The notes below the pieces were generated by a model. That model saw nothing but the letters and a program-made list of their open reading frames with translations, was not told where the DNA came from and searched no databases. This document shows positions 9,566-17,858 of a stretch of DNA of 64,000 nucleotides, piece by piece. Numbering within the stretch: the stretch's first letter is position 1; the number at the start of each line of letters is the position of its first letter. A program made the translations under genes and the position numbers. The stretch comes from Lachnospiraceae bacterium (GTDB lineage Bacteria > Bacillota > Clostridia > Lachnospirales > Lachnospiraceae). The stretch covers positions 1 through 64,000 of the forward strand of contig JAAWEK010000025.1 in NCBI GenBank assembly GCA_022794265.1, written 5' to 3'.

Positions 9566-9584
9566 ATCCCATATAGGAAATTTA

Positions 9585-10397
9585 TCAAAGTTTATTAAGG
9601 ATGAAATATTGTATTTCATCCTTAATTTTAAATCCGCAGTCTGTATATAGTCTGCGGGCCTTTTTATTTTTTCCGGTAACCTGCAGGGATACGGCGGAAT
9701 ATCCTTTTTCTTTCAGATCCTGACAGATAAGGATTAAGCCGGATGTTCCATATCCTTTTCCCTGTTCATTGTCTACGATGCCGAATTGATAGATCATGGC
9801 TTCTGTTTCCGAAAGATGTTCTATCAGGCAGCCACCTACATAGAGGTCTTTCGCCCAAAGGGAGTATTCGCAGCCGGAAGCCTGCTCTTCATATTCCAGA
9901 TCCAGCAAAAACGATTTTCTATTACCAGATTTCATGGATGAAATCGGGGCATTTAGATTTTTTTTCATCAGATACTCACTATATTCGTAACATATCCGGC
10001 CGGAGCGGGTATAATGAGTCAATGCCTGGCAGCGGGCTTTGGTATTGATTGGAAAAAAGATATTGACAGTAGGAGCGTGGGATTTATCCAGGGACCGGAA
10101 TACGGTTTCCAGTAACCTGGAAAAACAGCGCTGGCGTCTGTAGCCGGGATGGGTGATTCCGTATATGAATAATTCCGTTTGATCAAAAAAAAGGGAAATA
10201 AAACAGATTAAGCGGTGGTCAAATGAATATAACTGATAAAAGCAGGGAAAATTATCATGACAGATTAATTCATTTTCGATAAAACAATCATAGATATAAC
10301 CGTCAAACAGGGCGGATTCCTTCAGCAGATGTTGAATGTCTGTCTGTTCGTCAGAAGTCAGCTGTACAGTATTTGTGATATAATATTCGTCCGGCAT
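9585..10397 (-). CDS. Tandem GNAT-family N-acetyltransferase
   Basis: This 270-residue protein has two GNAT-like halves. The N-terminal half has an acetyl-CoA loop-like segment HPGYRRQRCFSRLL, which is degenerate. The C-terminal half has the better motif IVDNEQGKGYGTSGLIL followed by NKKARRLYTDCGFK, typical of the C-terminal beta-strand region. The substrate is unknown. It runs convergently to lepB and divergently from pepF. Its last codons (KDEIQYFIL) lie inside the palindromic terminator at 9595-9625, so the protein C-terminus and the terminator share the same DNA. Ile or Leu follow in the last positions, and the stop is at 9585. Confidence 0.8.
   Translation of the reverse strand: MPDEYYITNTVQLTSDEQTDIQHLLKESALFDGYIYDCFIENELICHDNFPCFYQLYSFDHRLICFISLFFDQTELFIYGITHPGYRRQRCFSRLLETVFRSLDKSHAPTVNIFFPINTKARCQALTHYTRSGRICYEYSEYLMKKNLNAPISSMKSGNRKSFLLDLEYEEQASGCEYSLWAKDLYVGGCLIEHLSETEAMIYQFGIVDNEQGKGYGTSGLILICQDLKEKGYSAVSLQVTGKNKKARRLYTDCGFKIKDEIQYFILNKL
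9595..9629 (+). terminator. Palindromic terminator of lepB, inside the 3' end of the opposite gene
   Basis: TTAAGGATGAAATA (9595-9608) and TATTTCATCCTTAA (9612-9625) form a perfect 14-base-pair stem with loop TTG, followed by TTTT on the + strand. The same palindrome encodes the C-terminus of the minus-strand acetyltransferase. Confidence 0.7.
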
Positions 10398-10479
10398 CTA
10401 AACAATTCCTCTCAAAAATTCGATATAAACAGTATATTGTAAAATGTAGAAAAAGGCAAGTCCGCCGAAAGGAGTAACT

Positions 10480-12279
10480 ATGGCAAATATGGAAAGCATA
10501 AAAACCAGAAAAGAGATTGATGATAAATATAAATGGAATATGAAAGATGTATATGCAGATGAGGAGTTGTGGAGCAGTGATATTGAAAAAGCAAAAGAAC
10601 TGTTTTTGCAGCTGAAAGAATTCCGGGGAATCATCTGCAGGGATGTGGATTCCTTTGCGGAATGCATGAAGCTTATGAGTGAAATTGAATTATTGACGGA
10701 GAAAATATTTTTTTATGCCAATCAGAAATACCATGAGGATTTGGGTTGCAGTAAATATCAGAATATGGCGGGGGAATCCACAGATTTGCTGACCCGGTTT
10801 TATACGGCTTCCTCTTTTGTGGAACCGGAACTGCTGGCGGCAGATGAGGCGACAATCAGGAAGTATCTGGAAAGGGAGGACTTACGGGAGTTTACACAGT
10901 ATTTTAATAACTTATTCCGTCAGAAGAAGCATATCCTGAGCGATGAGGCAGAAGAAATATTGGCAGCATCACAGAAGATTTCACAGTCACCTTCGGATAT
11001 CTTTCAGGTATTTAATAATGCAGATTTAAAATTTCCGGAGATAGAAGATGAAAACGGAGAAAAGGTTAGAATCACTCATTCACGGTTTGGTATTTTTTTG
11101 GAAAGCCGGGACAGGTCTGTCAGAGAGGCTGCATTTAAGCAGATGTATTCTGTTTACGGGCAGTTTCGAAATACAATTGCGGCAATTTATCTGGCAAGTG
11201 TAAAAAAGGATAAATTTTATGCGGAAATCAGAAAGTATGATTCCAGCAGACAGATGTATCTGGAGGATGGAAATATTCCGGAACAGGTATATGATAATCT
11301 GATTGAAACCGTACAGGAACATCTGCCTCTTCTGCATCGGTATGTTGAGTTGCGTAAAAAAGCGCTTTCTCTGGAAGAAGTACATCTGTATGACCTGTAT
11401 GTTCCTCTGGTGAAAGATGTGGATTTTGATGTTCCATTTGAAAAAGCAAAGGAAATGGTACTGGAAGGGTTAAAACCAATGGGCGAAGAGTATGGTGCGC
11501 TGCTCCGGAAAGGTTTTGAGGAAGGCTGGATTGATGTTTATGAAAATGAAGGAAAACGCAGCGGAGCCTATTCCTGGAGTATCTATGGAGTGCATCCTTA
11601 TGTGCTGTTGAATTATCAGCCGAATCTGAATAATGTATTTACGATTGCCCATGAAATGGGTCATGCGCTTCATTCCTATTACTCTAATGAAAATCAGACA
11701 TATACGAATGCCGGATATAAGATTTTTGTTGCCGAAGTGGCATCTACCTGTAATGAATCTCTGTTGATTCATCATCTGATTGAAAATACAAAGAGCAAAG
11801 AAGAAAAAGCGTATCTGATTAATCACTTTCTGGAGCAGTTCCGCACCACACTGTTCCGGCAGACCATGTTTGCGGAATTTGAGAAGATTACTCATGAAAT
11901 GGTGGATTCTGGTAAAGCGTTAAACCAGGAAATACTTTGTGAAATATATTTTGAGTTGAACCGGAAATATTTTGGTGATAAGATTGTAATTGACAAAGAA
12001 ATAGAAATGGAATGGGCAAGAATACCACATTTTTACACTGCATTTTATGTCTATCAGTACGCTACCGGTTTTTCAGCGGCAATCGCACTTTCCAGACGGA
12101 TTCTGGAACTAGGAGAACCAGCGGTGGAAGACTATAAAAAGTTTTTAAAAGGCGGTTCTTCCGATTATCCTATTGAACTGCTAAAGACAGCAGGGGTGGA
12201 TATGGGCAGCAGGGAACCGGTGAAGGCGGCAATGCAAGTGTTTGAAGAACTGCTGGAGGAATTGGAAAAATTGCTGTAA
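10480..12279 (+). CDS. pepF: Oligoendopeptidase F (M3B zinc metallopeptidase)
   Basis: The 599-residue cytosolic enzyme cleaves short peptides of roughly 7-17 residues. The zinc-binding HExxH motif appears as AHEMGHALHSYY near residue 388. The third ligand glutamate follows in a FVAEVASTCNE helix. The N-terminal helical domain (about 1-110) and the C-terminal YVYQYATGFSAA segment are typical of the family. AAAGGAG lies six bases before ATG 10480. The gene is divergent from the acetyltransferase gene with 82 bases between them. No signal peptide is present. Confidence 0.95.
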   Translation: MANMESIKTRKEIDDKYKWNMKDVYADEELWSSDIEKAKELFLQLKEFRGIICRDVDSFAECMKLMSEIELLTEKIFFYANQKYHEDLGCSKYQNMAGESTDLLTRFYTASSFVEPELLAADEATIRKYLEREDLREFTQYFNNLFRQKKHILSDEAEEILAASQKISQSPSDIFQVFNNADLKFPEIEDENGEKVRITHSRFGIFLESRDRSVREAAFKQMYSVYGQFRNTIAAIYLASVKKDKFYAEIRKYDSSRQMYLEDGNIPEQVYDNLIETVQEHLPLLHRYVELRKKALSLEEVHLYDLYVPLVKDVDFDVPFEKAKEMVLEGLKPMGEEYGALLRKGFEEGWIDVYENEGKRSGAYSWSIYGVHPYVLLNYQPNLNNVFTIAHEMGHALHSYYSNENQTYTNAGYKIFVAEVASTCNESLLIHHLIENTKSKEEKAYLINHFLEQFRTTLFRQTMFAEFEKITHEMVDSGKALNQEILCEIYFELNRKYFGDKIVIDKEIEMEWARIPHFYTAFYVYQYATGFSAAIALSRRILELGEPAVEDYKKFLKGGSSDYPIELLKTAGVDMGSREPVKAAMQVFEELLEELEKLL

Positions 12280-12356
12280 GAACGAAAATAAATGGAAAGA
12301 TAAGTTCAGATTAAAGTACAAATGAAATTTGAGATATGGGAAAGGTGGAATCTTCA

Positions 12357-13112
12357 ATGAAATTCAGTGATGCGATTTACAAACGGAAATCTGTAAGGGC
12401 ATTTGCAAATCATGAGATAGAGCCGGATTTAATTATGCGTATCAAGTTAGCAATTGACAATGCTGCAAGAAAGTATAGGGATGTACAGATTAATGTGGTG
12501 ATATCGGATTATTGCAGGAAATCCTTTCTGGCGCCGTATTATATAGGGATATATACGGATGGCAGCAGGAGGTCAGAAATCAATGCAGGATATGTTTTGC
12601 AGCAGGTGGTAATATATCTGACAGCCATTGGAATCGCTACCTGTTATCAGGCGGATAACACCATATTCAGGGAGAAAGATTATATGGGCCGGAAAATGAC
12701 CATAGCTCTGGCTCTGGGGTATCCTACCGGAAATATGTACCGGAGCCGGAGGGAGATTAAACGGATGAAGACAGATAAAATCTGTGTATTTAAGGAAGAA
12801 CCGAATATGGATATAAAGGAACTGCTGGAACTGGCCAGAGTTTCTCCGTCCTCTTATAATACCCAGCCCTGGCGGTTTATAGTGTACGCTAACCGGATGC
12901 ATGTATTTCTGAAGAAATCCAGAGTGAAAAGAACCGCTGCCATGGAATATGTCAATATGGGAATCATGCTTGCCAATATTGTAATCGGGGCAGAAGAGAA
13001 GTGGATTGATATCTGCATGAAAGAACAGGAGGAACTGAAGGAAAAAAAGATTGGAACCAACGAATATATACTTACGGTATTTAATAGAAACGGAGACGGC
13101 AGACGGATTTAA
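12357..13112 (+). CDS. Nitroreductase-family protein
   Basis: This 251-residue protein resembles flavin-dependent nitroreductases. The N-terminal segment FSDAIYKRKSVRAF and the central SPSSYNTQPWRF match the FMN-contacting parts of the family. A long insertion separates the two segments, as in the putative TM1586-like nitroreductase subfamily, in which the pseudo-dimer halves are fused. ATG 12357 has AAAGGTGG eight bases upstream; the earlier ATG 12336 lacks an RBS. It follows pepF by 77 bases and may be co-transcribed. The substrate is unknown. Confidence 0.75.
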   Translation: MKFSDAIYKRKSVRAFANHEIEPDLIMRIKLAIDNAARKYRDVQINVVISDYCRKSFLAPYYIGIYTDGSRRSEINAGYVLQQVVIYLTAIGIATCYQADNTIFREKDYMGRKMTIALALGYPTGNMYRSRREIKRMKTDKICVFKEEPNMDIKELLELARVSPSSYNTQPWRFIVYANRMHVFLKKSRVKRTAAMEYVNMGIMLANIVIGAEEKWIDICMKEQEELKEKKIGTNEYILTVFNRNGDGRRI

Positions 13113-13149
13113 TCGTATCGGTACCGGCAGGCAAGTAAATAAAAAATGG

Positions 13150-13178
13150 TTGACAATATAATATTTATAATGTAAAAT
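13150..13178 (+). promoter_or_regulatory. Promoter of the tRNA-Gly gene
   Basis: A consensus TTGACA (13150-13155), a 17-base spacer and TAAAAT (13173-13178) lie about 40 bases upstream of the tRNA. Confidence 0.75.
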
Positions 13179-13219
13179 AACATTTGTTGTCAGAGATATT
13201 TTATGGCAATGAAATGTTT

Positions 13220-13291
13220 GCGCGAGTGGCTCAGTGGTGGAGTATCGCCTTGCCAAGGCGAGGGTCGCGGGTTCGAATCCCGTCTCGCGCT
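13220..13291 (+). tRNA. tRNA-Gly (GCC)
   Basis: Acceptor arms GCGCGAG and CTCGCGC pair fully. The D-arm contains GGCTCAGTGG, the anticodon stem TCGCC/GGCGA carries loop TTGCCAA with anticodon GCC, and the T-arm has GGTTCGAATCC. The discriminator base is T13291 and CCA is not encoded. It is a single-gene transcript with its own promoter and terminator. Confidence 0.97.
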
Positions 13292-13296
13292 TATGG

Positions 13297-13326
13297 AAGT
13301 TTCGGATTTTCCGAAGCTTTTTTTTT
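13297..13326 (+). terminator. Terminator of tRNA-Gly
   Basis: AAGTTTCGG (13297-13305) pairs with CCGAAGCTT (13311-13319), one G-T pair, loop ATTTT, followed by a run of T to 13326. Confidence 0.8.
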
Positions 13327-13361
13327 ATGTATAAAATTTTTGTTTACATCCCAAAATAATA

Positions 13362-13391
13362 TTGACAGATTTAAACAGTATATGGTAATAT
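13362..13391 (+). promoter_or_regulatory. Promoter of the first DegV gene
   Basis: TTGACA (13362-13367), an 18-base spacer and TAATAT (13386-13391), about 35 bases before the RBS AAGGAG at 13419. Confidence 0.7.
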
Positions 13392-13433
13392 CAAACATAG
13401 TTATAAAAACCACATTACAAGGAGAAAAAAACT

Positions 13434-14285
13434 GTGAATATAGAAAAAGTTGCTATATTAGCTGATTCGGGATGTGATATCCCTGAGGAATTTATAGAGA
13501 AACATAATATAAAGCTTTTGGGTCTGAAGGTGATTTATGGAATGGAAATGTACACTGACGGACTGGACATTGATCCAATGATGATTTATGAAAGATTCCC
13601 AGACGAGATACCTACCACATCTACGCCGAATACCGGAGATGTTATTGATATTGCAGATAAATTGAAATCAGAAGGCTATGAGAAAATTATAGCTGTGTGT
13701 ATATCTTCTAAACTGAGCGGTACATTTAATACGGTGAAGACAACCTTGGATGAATATCAGGGACTTGACACATATACATTGGATACTAAGAATATATCTA
13801 CAGGTTCCGGTCTTCTTGCCATGTGGGCTGCCATACAGTTAGAGCAAGGAAAAAGTTTTCAATGGGTAACCGGAGAACTGGAAAGAAAGGTAGCGGATTC
13901 TCATGTGTATTTTTATATGGATACTCTGGATTATCTGAAAGCAGGAGGAAGAATCGGAAACGTTACAGGTTTTATCGGCAAGGCATTGAATTTGAAACCT
14001 GTGATTTCCTGTGATGAAGAAGGGGTGTACCGCACCGTGACCATGTTAAGGGGAAGAAAGAATGCAGTAGAAAAACTGGTAGAGATTGTAAAGAAAAATA
14101 CAAAATCAGAAAAGCTGTGGCTTAGCATTATGAACGGTCATGCAGCGGATAAAGTAGAAGAAGTCAGGGGATTTCTGACAGAGAATTTTAAAGATGCAGA
14201 AATTGTGGCGGAAAAACAGATTGTGGCATCTCTGGCTGTTCACACTGGGCCGGGACTGGTGGGAATCGGAGTACTATATTTTTAA
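13434..14285 (+). CDS. DegV family fatty-acid-binding protein
   Basis: DegV proteins bind a single fatty acid; in Staphylococcus the FakB members deliver it to the FakA kinase for phospholipid synthesis. The 283-residue protein shows the family hallmarks: ILADSGCDIPEEF at the N-terminus, TSTPNTGD near residue 62, SSKLSGTFNT near 86, and DTLDYLKAGGRIG near 163. The start is GTG 13434 with AAGGAG nine bases upstream. It is monocistronic, with a promoter at 13362 and a terminator at 14341. A second DegV gene is at 49168. No fakA is in the window. Confidence 0.9.
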   Translation: MNIEKVAILADSGCDIPEEFIEKHNIKLLGLKVIYGMEMYTDGLDIDPMMIYERFPDEIPTTSTPNTGDVIDIADKLKSEGYEKIIAVCISSKLSGTFNTVKTTLDEYQGLDTYTLDTKNISTGSGLLAMWAAIQLEQGKSFQWVTGELERKVADSHVYFYMDTLDYLKAGGRIGNVTGFIGKALNLKPVISCDEEGVYRTVTMLRGRKNAVEKLVEIVKKNTKSEKLWLSIMNGHAADKVEEVRGFLTENFKDAEIVAEKQIVASLAVHTGPGLVGIGVLYF

Positions 14286-14340
14286 GATTAGTATCAGTTA
14301 AGCGGTGTTGTTGTCAGGCAGTTAAGATAGAATAGAAGTT

Positions 14341-14384
14341 CCTGATTTCATGTGGATTAAAGACATGGAATCAGGAGTTTTTTT
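14341..14384 (+). terminator. Terminator of the first DegV gene
   Basis: CCTGATTTCATGT (14341-14353) pairs with ACATGGAATCAGG (14363-14375), one G-T pair, then seven T (14378-14384). Confidence 0.85.
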
Positions 14385-14435
14385 GTGGTGATAAAAGATT
14401 AAAAATTTATGTCGGATTATGTCGAAAATTTATTA

Positions 14436-14462
14436 TTGATAATAGTTTATATTTGTTATAAT
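14436..14462 (+). promoter_or_regulatory. Putative promoter of the toxin-immunity gene
   Basis: A good -10 TATAAT (14457-14462) lies 85 bases before the start codon. The best -35 is TTGATA (14436-14441) at a short 15-base spacing, so the call is tentative. The 261-base gap also contains the DegV terminator. Confidence 0.4.
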
Positions 14463-14546
14463 ATTAAAAAAATGTTATTATCGAAATATTTATAAAAGAA
14501 AAGGCTTTACGATAGGGAATAGGTAATGTAAAATAGGAGGAGGAAA

Positions 14547-15671
14547 ATGACAGTAGGAGATAATCCGGTTTTATCATTTGAGATTCTAGACACATTTAGA
14601 GAAGCGAATAAACAGATAAGAGACAGAAAAGATATAACAATTGATTCTGTTAATATAAATTCGAAGTTGGGAAAAAATTTAAAAGACAAAAAAGAGAATA
14701 GTAAAGAGCTGGCAGATGATAATTTGGAAACAGAAATTTTTGATGATTCTGGAAAGTTAAAACCTAATATAAGGTATAAAACTGGTGAATATAATTATTT
14801 ATATGAAACGGATTCAGAAGGGAGAATATCAAAAATTGAAACAGACAATTTGCAGTTGACAAACAGAAAAGAGCGTTTGCCACATAATCCACATACACCA
14901 GGAAAGCTAAAAGGAGACCATGCTGGGCATTTGATTGGAGATAGATTTGGCGGATCTCCGGAGATTGATAATTTAGTTTCTCAGTCAGCAAATGTAAATT
15001 TGAGTCAATATAAAAAGATTGAAAACAAATGGGCAAAAGCTATTAATGCGGGAAATCATGTTACAATAAATGTAGAAGTTAAATACAATGAAGATAGTTT
15101 ACGACTATCTGAATTTATTGTCGAATATACTATAAATAATAAATATTTTCAGGAAGACATAATTAACAAACCTAAAAAACAAAGAAAAATTAGAAAAATT
15201 TTGGAGGTAAATATGAGTAAAGTATTTGAAGATTTGTTTAGTGAATTACAGGCGGATATGGTTTCGATCTGTTTGGAAAATGTTGAAAGGCGGGCAAATG
15301 TAATATATATTTACTGTTCATATGAAGACAATGTAGTTGCAAGTTGTTATTTTTATAATATCAACGGAATGGTTGTTTCAAGAAGTGAATTAAACGATGC
15401 AATCCGTCCGGATGAGATGCAATATGATGTTTCTGTTGGAAGGCAAAAGGCTGTAACGAAGATAATAAACGAGGATATTAAACAGATAGAGAAAGTGTGC
15501 TCGGAATATAACAGACCAATGCCGACTGAAATGAAATTGATTTATGATGTAAAGAAGAATTCATTAAAAACAGAATATAAATATGAAAACGTATATTCGG
15601 AAAGTGAAACGAAAACGGCTTATGATATTGCAGATGAATGGTTTGAAGAAATAAAAGAAACAGAAATATAG
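14547..15671 (+). CDS. Nuclease toxin (Endonuclease_NS_2-like) fused in frame to a YezG/DUF600-like immunity protein
   Basis: The 374-residue ORF has two parts. Residues about 60-205 resemble the non-specific DNA/RNA endonuclease toxin domain found at the C-terminus of LXG/type VII and other polymorphic toxins: NYLYETDSEGRISKIE, the catalytic region GDHAGHLIGDRFGG, NLVSQSANVNLSQYKK and ENKWAKAI. Residues 223-374 resemble the YezG/DUF600 immunity family, which protects against such nucleases. No stop codon separates them. An internal RBS and ATG at 15203-15215 start the immunity half in the same frame. No LXG, PT-VENN or signal sequence precedes the nuclease, so it is a bare cassette. AGGAGGAGG precedes ATG 14547. 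Alternatives are an ancestral stop-codon loss or a real fusion. Toxicity is untested. Confidence 0.75.
   Translation: MTVGDNPVLSFEILDTFREANKQIRDRKDITIDSVNINSKLGKNLKDKKENSKELADDNLETEIFDDSGKLKPNIRYKTGEYNYLYETDSEGRISKIETDNLQLTNRKERLPHNPHTPGKLKGDHAGHLIGDRFGGSPEIDNLVSQSANVNLSQYKKIENKWAKAINAGNHVTINVEVKYNEDSLRLSEFIVEYTINNKYFQEDIINKPKKQRKIRKILEVNMSKVFEDLFSELQADMVSICLENVERRANVIYIYCSYEDNVVASCYFYNINGMVVSRSELNDAIRPDEMQYDVSVGRQKAVTKIINEDIKQIEKVCSEYNRPMPTEMKLIYDVKKNSLKTEYKYENVYSESETKTAYDIADEWFEEIKETEI
15203..15215 (+). promoter_or_regulatory. Internal RBS and ATG for the immunity half
   Basis: GGAGG (15203-15207) stands five bases before ATG 15213, codon 223 of the fused ORF and in the same frame. Translation from here would give a free 152-residue immunity protein (15213-15671) in excess of the fusion. 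Confidence 0.65.
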
Positions 15672-15678
15672 GTATAAG

Positions 15679-15742
15679 CCTCTTGGATATAATGAAATGG
15701 ATTAATAATATCTATTTTTATTATGTTGAGAGGTTTTTTTTT
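15679..15742 (+). terminator. Terminator of the toxin-immunity gene
   Basis: CCTCT (15679-15683) pairs with AGAGG (15729-15733); inside, ATAATGAAA pairs with TTTTTATTAT to make a long imperfect AT-rich stem. Nine T follow (15734-15742). Confidence 0.6.
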
Positions 15743-15775
15743 ACCATTTTTGTATACAATAAATTAATAAACAGG

Positions 15776-15820
15776 AAAGGAGAATGGTATCCTTTTTTTG
15801 AAGATACCATGACAGATATA
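15776..15820 (+). promoter_or_regulatory. ptsH leader: RBS separated from the start codon by a hairpin
   Basis: The only strong RBS, AAAGGAG (15776-15782), lies 38 bases before ATG 15821. Between them ATGGTATC (15784-15791) and GATACCAT (15803-15810) form a perfect 8-base-pair hairpin; excluding it leaves about 11 bases between RBS and ATG. ATG 15784 also opens a five-codon frame (MVSFF). Confidence 0.45.
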
Positions 15821-16078
15821 ATGAAAGAATTTAAGTATACAATTAAAGATGAGGCAGGACTTCATGCGAGGCCGGCCGGTTTATTGGTGAAAGAGGCGAA
15901 GAAATTTTCATCTAAGATCACGCTGTGTGCCAATGGAAAATGTTCAGAAGCCACAAAGCTGATGGCGATTATGGCAATGGGTATTAAACAGGGGCAGGAA
16001 GTTACCGTTACCATTGAAGGGGAAGATGAAAGTACGGCAGAACAGGAATTAAAGGACTTTTTCATGTCTAATCTGTAA
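15821..16078 (+). CDS. ptsH: Phosphocarrier protein HPr
   Basis: HPr carries phosphate from enzyme I to the sugar-specific EIIA proteins of the PTS. ATG 15821 gives 85 residues, the normal family length; ATG 15809 would add four. The active histidine is in GLHARPAG (His15 by family numbering). The helix that normally holds the regulatory Ser46 (in AKSIMGV) reads ATKLMAIMAMG here, with lysine at the serine position. Phosphorylation by HPr kinase at that site, used in CcpA-mediated catabolite repression, therefore looks impossible for this copy. ptsI follows 74 bases downstream. The extended upstream frame from 15683 is rejected because it runs through the terminator. Confidence 0.93.
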   Translation: MKEFKYTIKDEAGLHARPAGLLVKEAKKFSSKITLCANGKCSEATKLMAIMAMGIKQGQEVTVTIEGEDESTAEQELKDFFMSNL

Positions 16079-16152
16079 ACCCGGGAATTAGAGAACAGGA
16101 AAACGATTGTTGCAGTATCACAGAATAATCTGCGGTGTGCGGAGGTAGAGAA

Positions 16153-17766
16153 ATGGAAAAGATAAATGGTAAGTCCATCTTTAATGGAATTGCAATCGGA
16201 AAAATTTTATTTTATTCAAAGGATGCAGGAAAGGTTAAAAGAATTAAAACAAAGGATACAAAAGCAGAACTGGAACGATATCAAAGAGCAAAAGAGAAAG
16301 CAATTGCCGAATTAAATGAAATATATGCTAAAGCAGTGAAAGAAGTGGGAGAACTGAATGCGCAGGTATTTGAGGTACATGCCATGATGCTGGAGGATGA
16401 CACGTTTAATGATTCCATTCAGAATATTATTGAAACCCAGTATGTAAATGCAGAATATGCGGTGGCAACTACAGGAGATAATTTATCAACCATGTTTGCC
16501 GAGATGGAAGATGAATATTTCAGGGCGAGAGCGATTGATGTCAAAGATATTGCTGAGAGGGTTATTTCAATTTTACTGGGTAAATCCACCGCTAATAATA
16601 TCGGAAATGAACCGGTAATTATAGTAGCAGAGGATTTGGCACCCAGTGAAACTGTACAGATGGATAAAGAAAAACTGCTTGCTTTTGTGACCCGGCTAGG
16701 TTCGTCCAATTCCCATACAGCTATATTGGCCAGAACCATGAATCTGCCGGCGCTGATTGGAGTGGATATCCGGGAAGAATGGAATGGAAAAACGGCAATT
16801 GTGGACGGTTTTGCAGGAGAATTTATTATAGAGCCGGATGAAGAAACATTGGCGAAAATGCAGGAGCGGCAGGCTGAAATTATCAGAAACAGGGAATTGC
16901 TGGAAAGTCTGAAAGGAAAAGAAGATATTACACGGAGCGGAAAAAAAATAAAACTATATGCAAATATCGGCGGTGTAGGCGATGTGGCCAATGTTCTTAA
17001 AAATGACGGGGCGGGCATAGGATTATTCCGCAGTGAGTTTTTATATTTGGAATCCGGCGATTATCCGTCTGAAAATGACCAGTTTCAGGCATATAAAACA
17101 GTAGCTGAAAATATGGCAGGCAAAAAAGTTATAATCCGGACGCTGGATATTGGTGCAGATAAACAGGTGGATTATTTTAATTTGGATAAAGAAGAAAATC
17201 CGGCGATGGGATACCGGGCGATAAGAATCTGTCTGGACCGGATTGATATTTTTAAGACACAGCTTCGTGCGCTTTATCGTGCCAGCGCTTATGGAAGCAT
17301 TGGAATTATGTTCCCGATGATTATCAGTGTCAATGAAGTCAGGCAGATAAAAGCAATTGTGGAAGAAGTAAAAAAAGAATTGGATGAACAGCAGATTCAA
17401 TACGGCAGTGTGGAACTCGGTATTATGATTGAAACTCCGGCGGCAGTGCTGATTAGTGATTTATTGGCAGAAGAAGTTGATTTCTTCAGCATTGGCACCA
17501 ATGACTTAACCCAGTATACACTGGCTGTCGACCGTCAGAATTCCAAACTGGACAATATTTATGATCCCCGCCATGAGGCAATTCTACGGATGATTCAAAT
17601 GGTAGCGGATAACGGACATAAACATAACATATGGGTTGGAATCTGTGGGGAACTGGGGGCTGATTTAAGTCTGACGGAAGAATTCATCCGAATGGGGATT
17701 GATGAATTGTCGGTTTCGCCGGCTTCTATTTTGCCGATACGTAAAATTATACGTGAAATGGAATAA
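16153..17766 (+). CDS. ptsI: Phosphoenolpyruvate-protein phosphotransferase (enzyme I)
   Basis: Enzyme I takes phosphate from PEP and passes it to HPr. ATG 16153 with GGAGGT seven bases upstream gives 537 residues. GTG 16135 would place the RBS inside the coding region. The N-terminal HPr-binding helical domain contains AMMLEDDTF. The phosphorylated histidine is in GSSNSHTAILAR (about residue 187). The C-terminal PEP-binding barrel shows GIGLFRSEF, RTLDIGADKQ, GTNDLTQYTLAVDR and the active cysteine in CGELGAD (about 500). It is the second gene of the ptsHI operon. Confidence 0.96.
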   Translation: MEKINGKSIFNGIAIGKILFYSKDAGKVKRIKTKDTKAELERYQRAKEKAIAELNEIYAKAVKEVGELNAQVFEVHAMMLEDDTFNDSIQNIIETQYVNAEYAVATTGDNLSTMFAEMEDEYFRARAIDVKDIAERVISILLGKSTANNIGNEPVIIVAEDLAPSETVQMDKEKLLAFVTRLGSSNSHTAILARTMNLPALIGVDIREEWNGKTAIVDGFAGEFIIEPDEETLAKMQERQAEIIRNRELLESLKGKEDITRSGKKIKLYANIGGVGDVANVLKNDGAGIGLFRSEFLYLESGDYPSENDQFQAYKTVAENMAGKKVIIRTLDIGADKQVDYFNLDKEENPAMGYRAIRICLDRIDIFKTQLRALYRASAYGSIGIMFPMIISVNEVRQIKAIVEEVKKELDEQQIQYGSVELGIMIETPAAVLISDLLAEEVDFFSIGTNDLTQYTLAVDRQNSKLDNIYDPRHEAILRMIQMVADNGHKHNIWVGICGELGADLSLTEEFIRMGIDELSVSPASILPIRKIIREME

Positions 17767-17858
17767 ATATTAAAGTAAGGAAATATGGTAAAACATCAGA
17801 AAGAAATTACAGAAGAAAGGTAACACAAGAAGACTTGTGAAATATTGGTATAAAATTC

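Noticed and set aside
12573-13256. 227-codon minus-strand open frame across the nitroreductase gene and into the tRNA-Gly region
   Set aside because: It overlaps a tRNA and a conserved coding gene and has a low-complexity, hydrophobic translation with no RBS.
15683-15820. In-frame N-terminal extension of HPr
   Set aside because: It runs through the terminator and leader and would more than halve again the conserved 85-residue length of the family.
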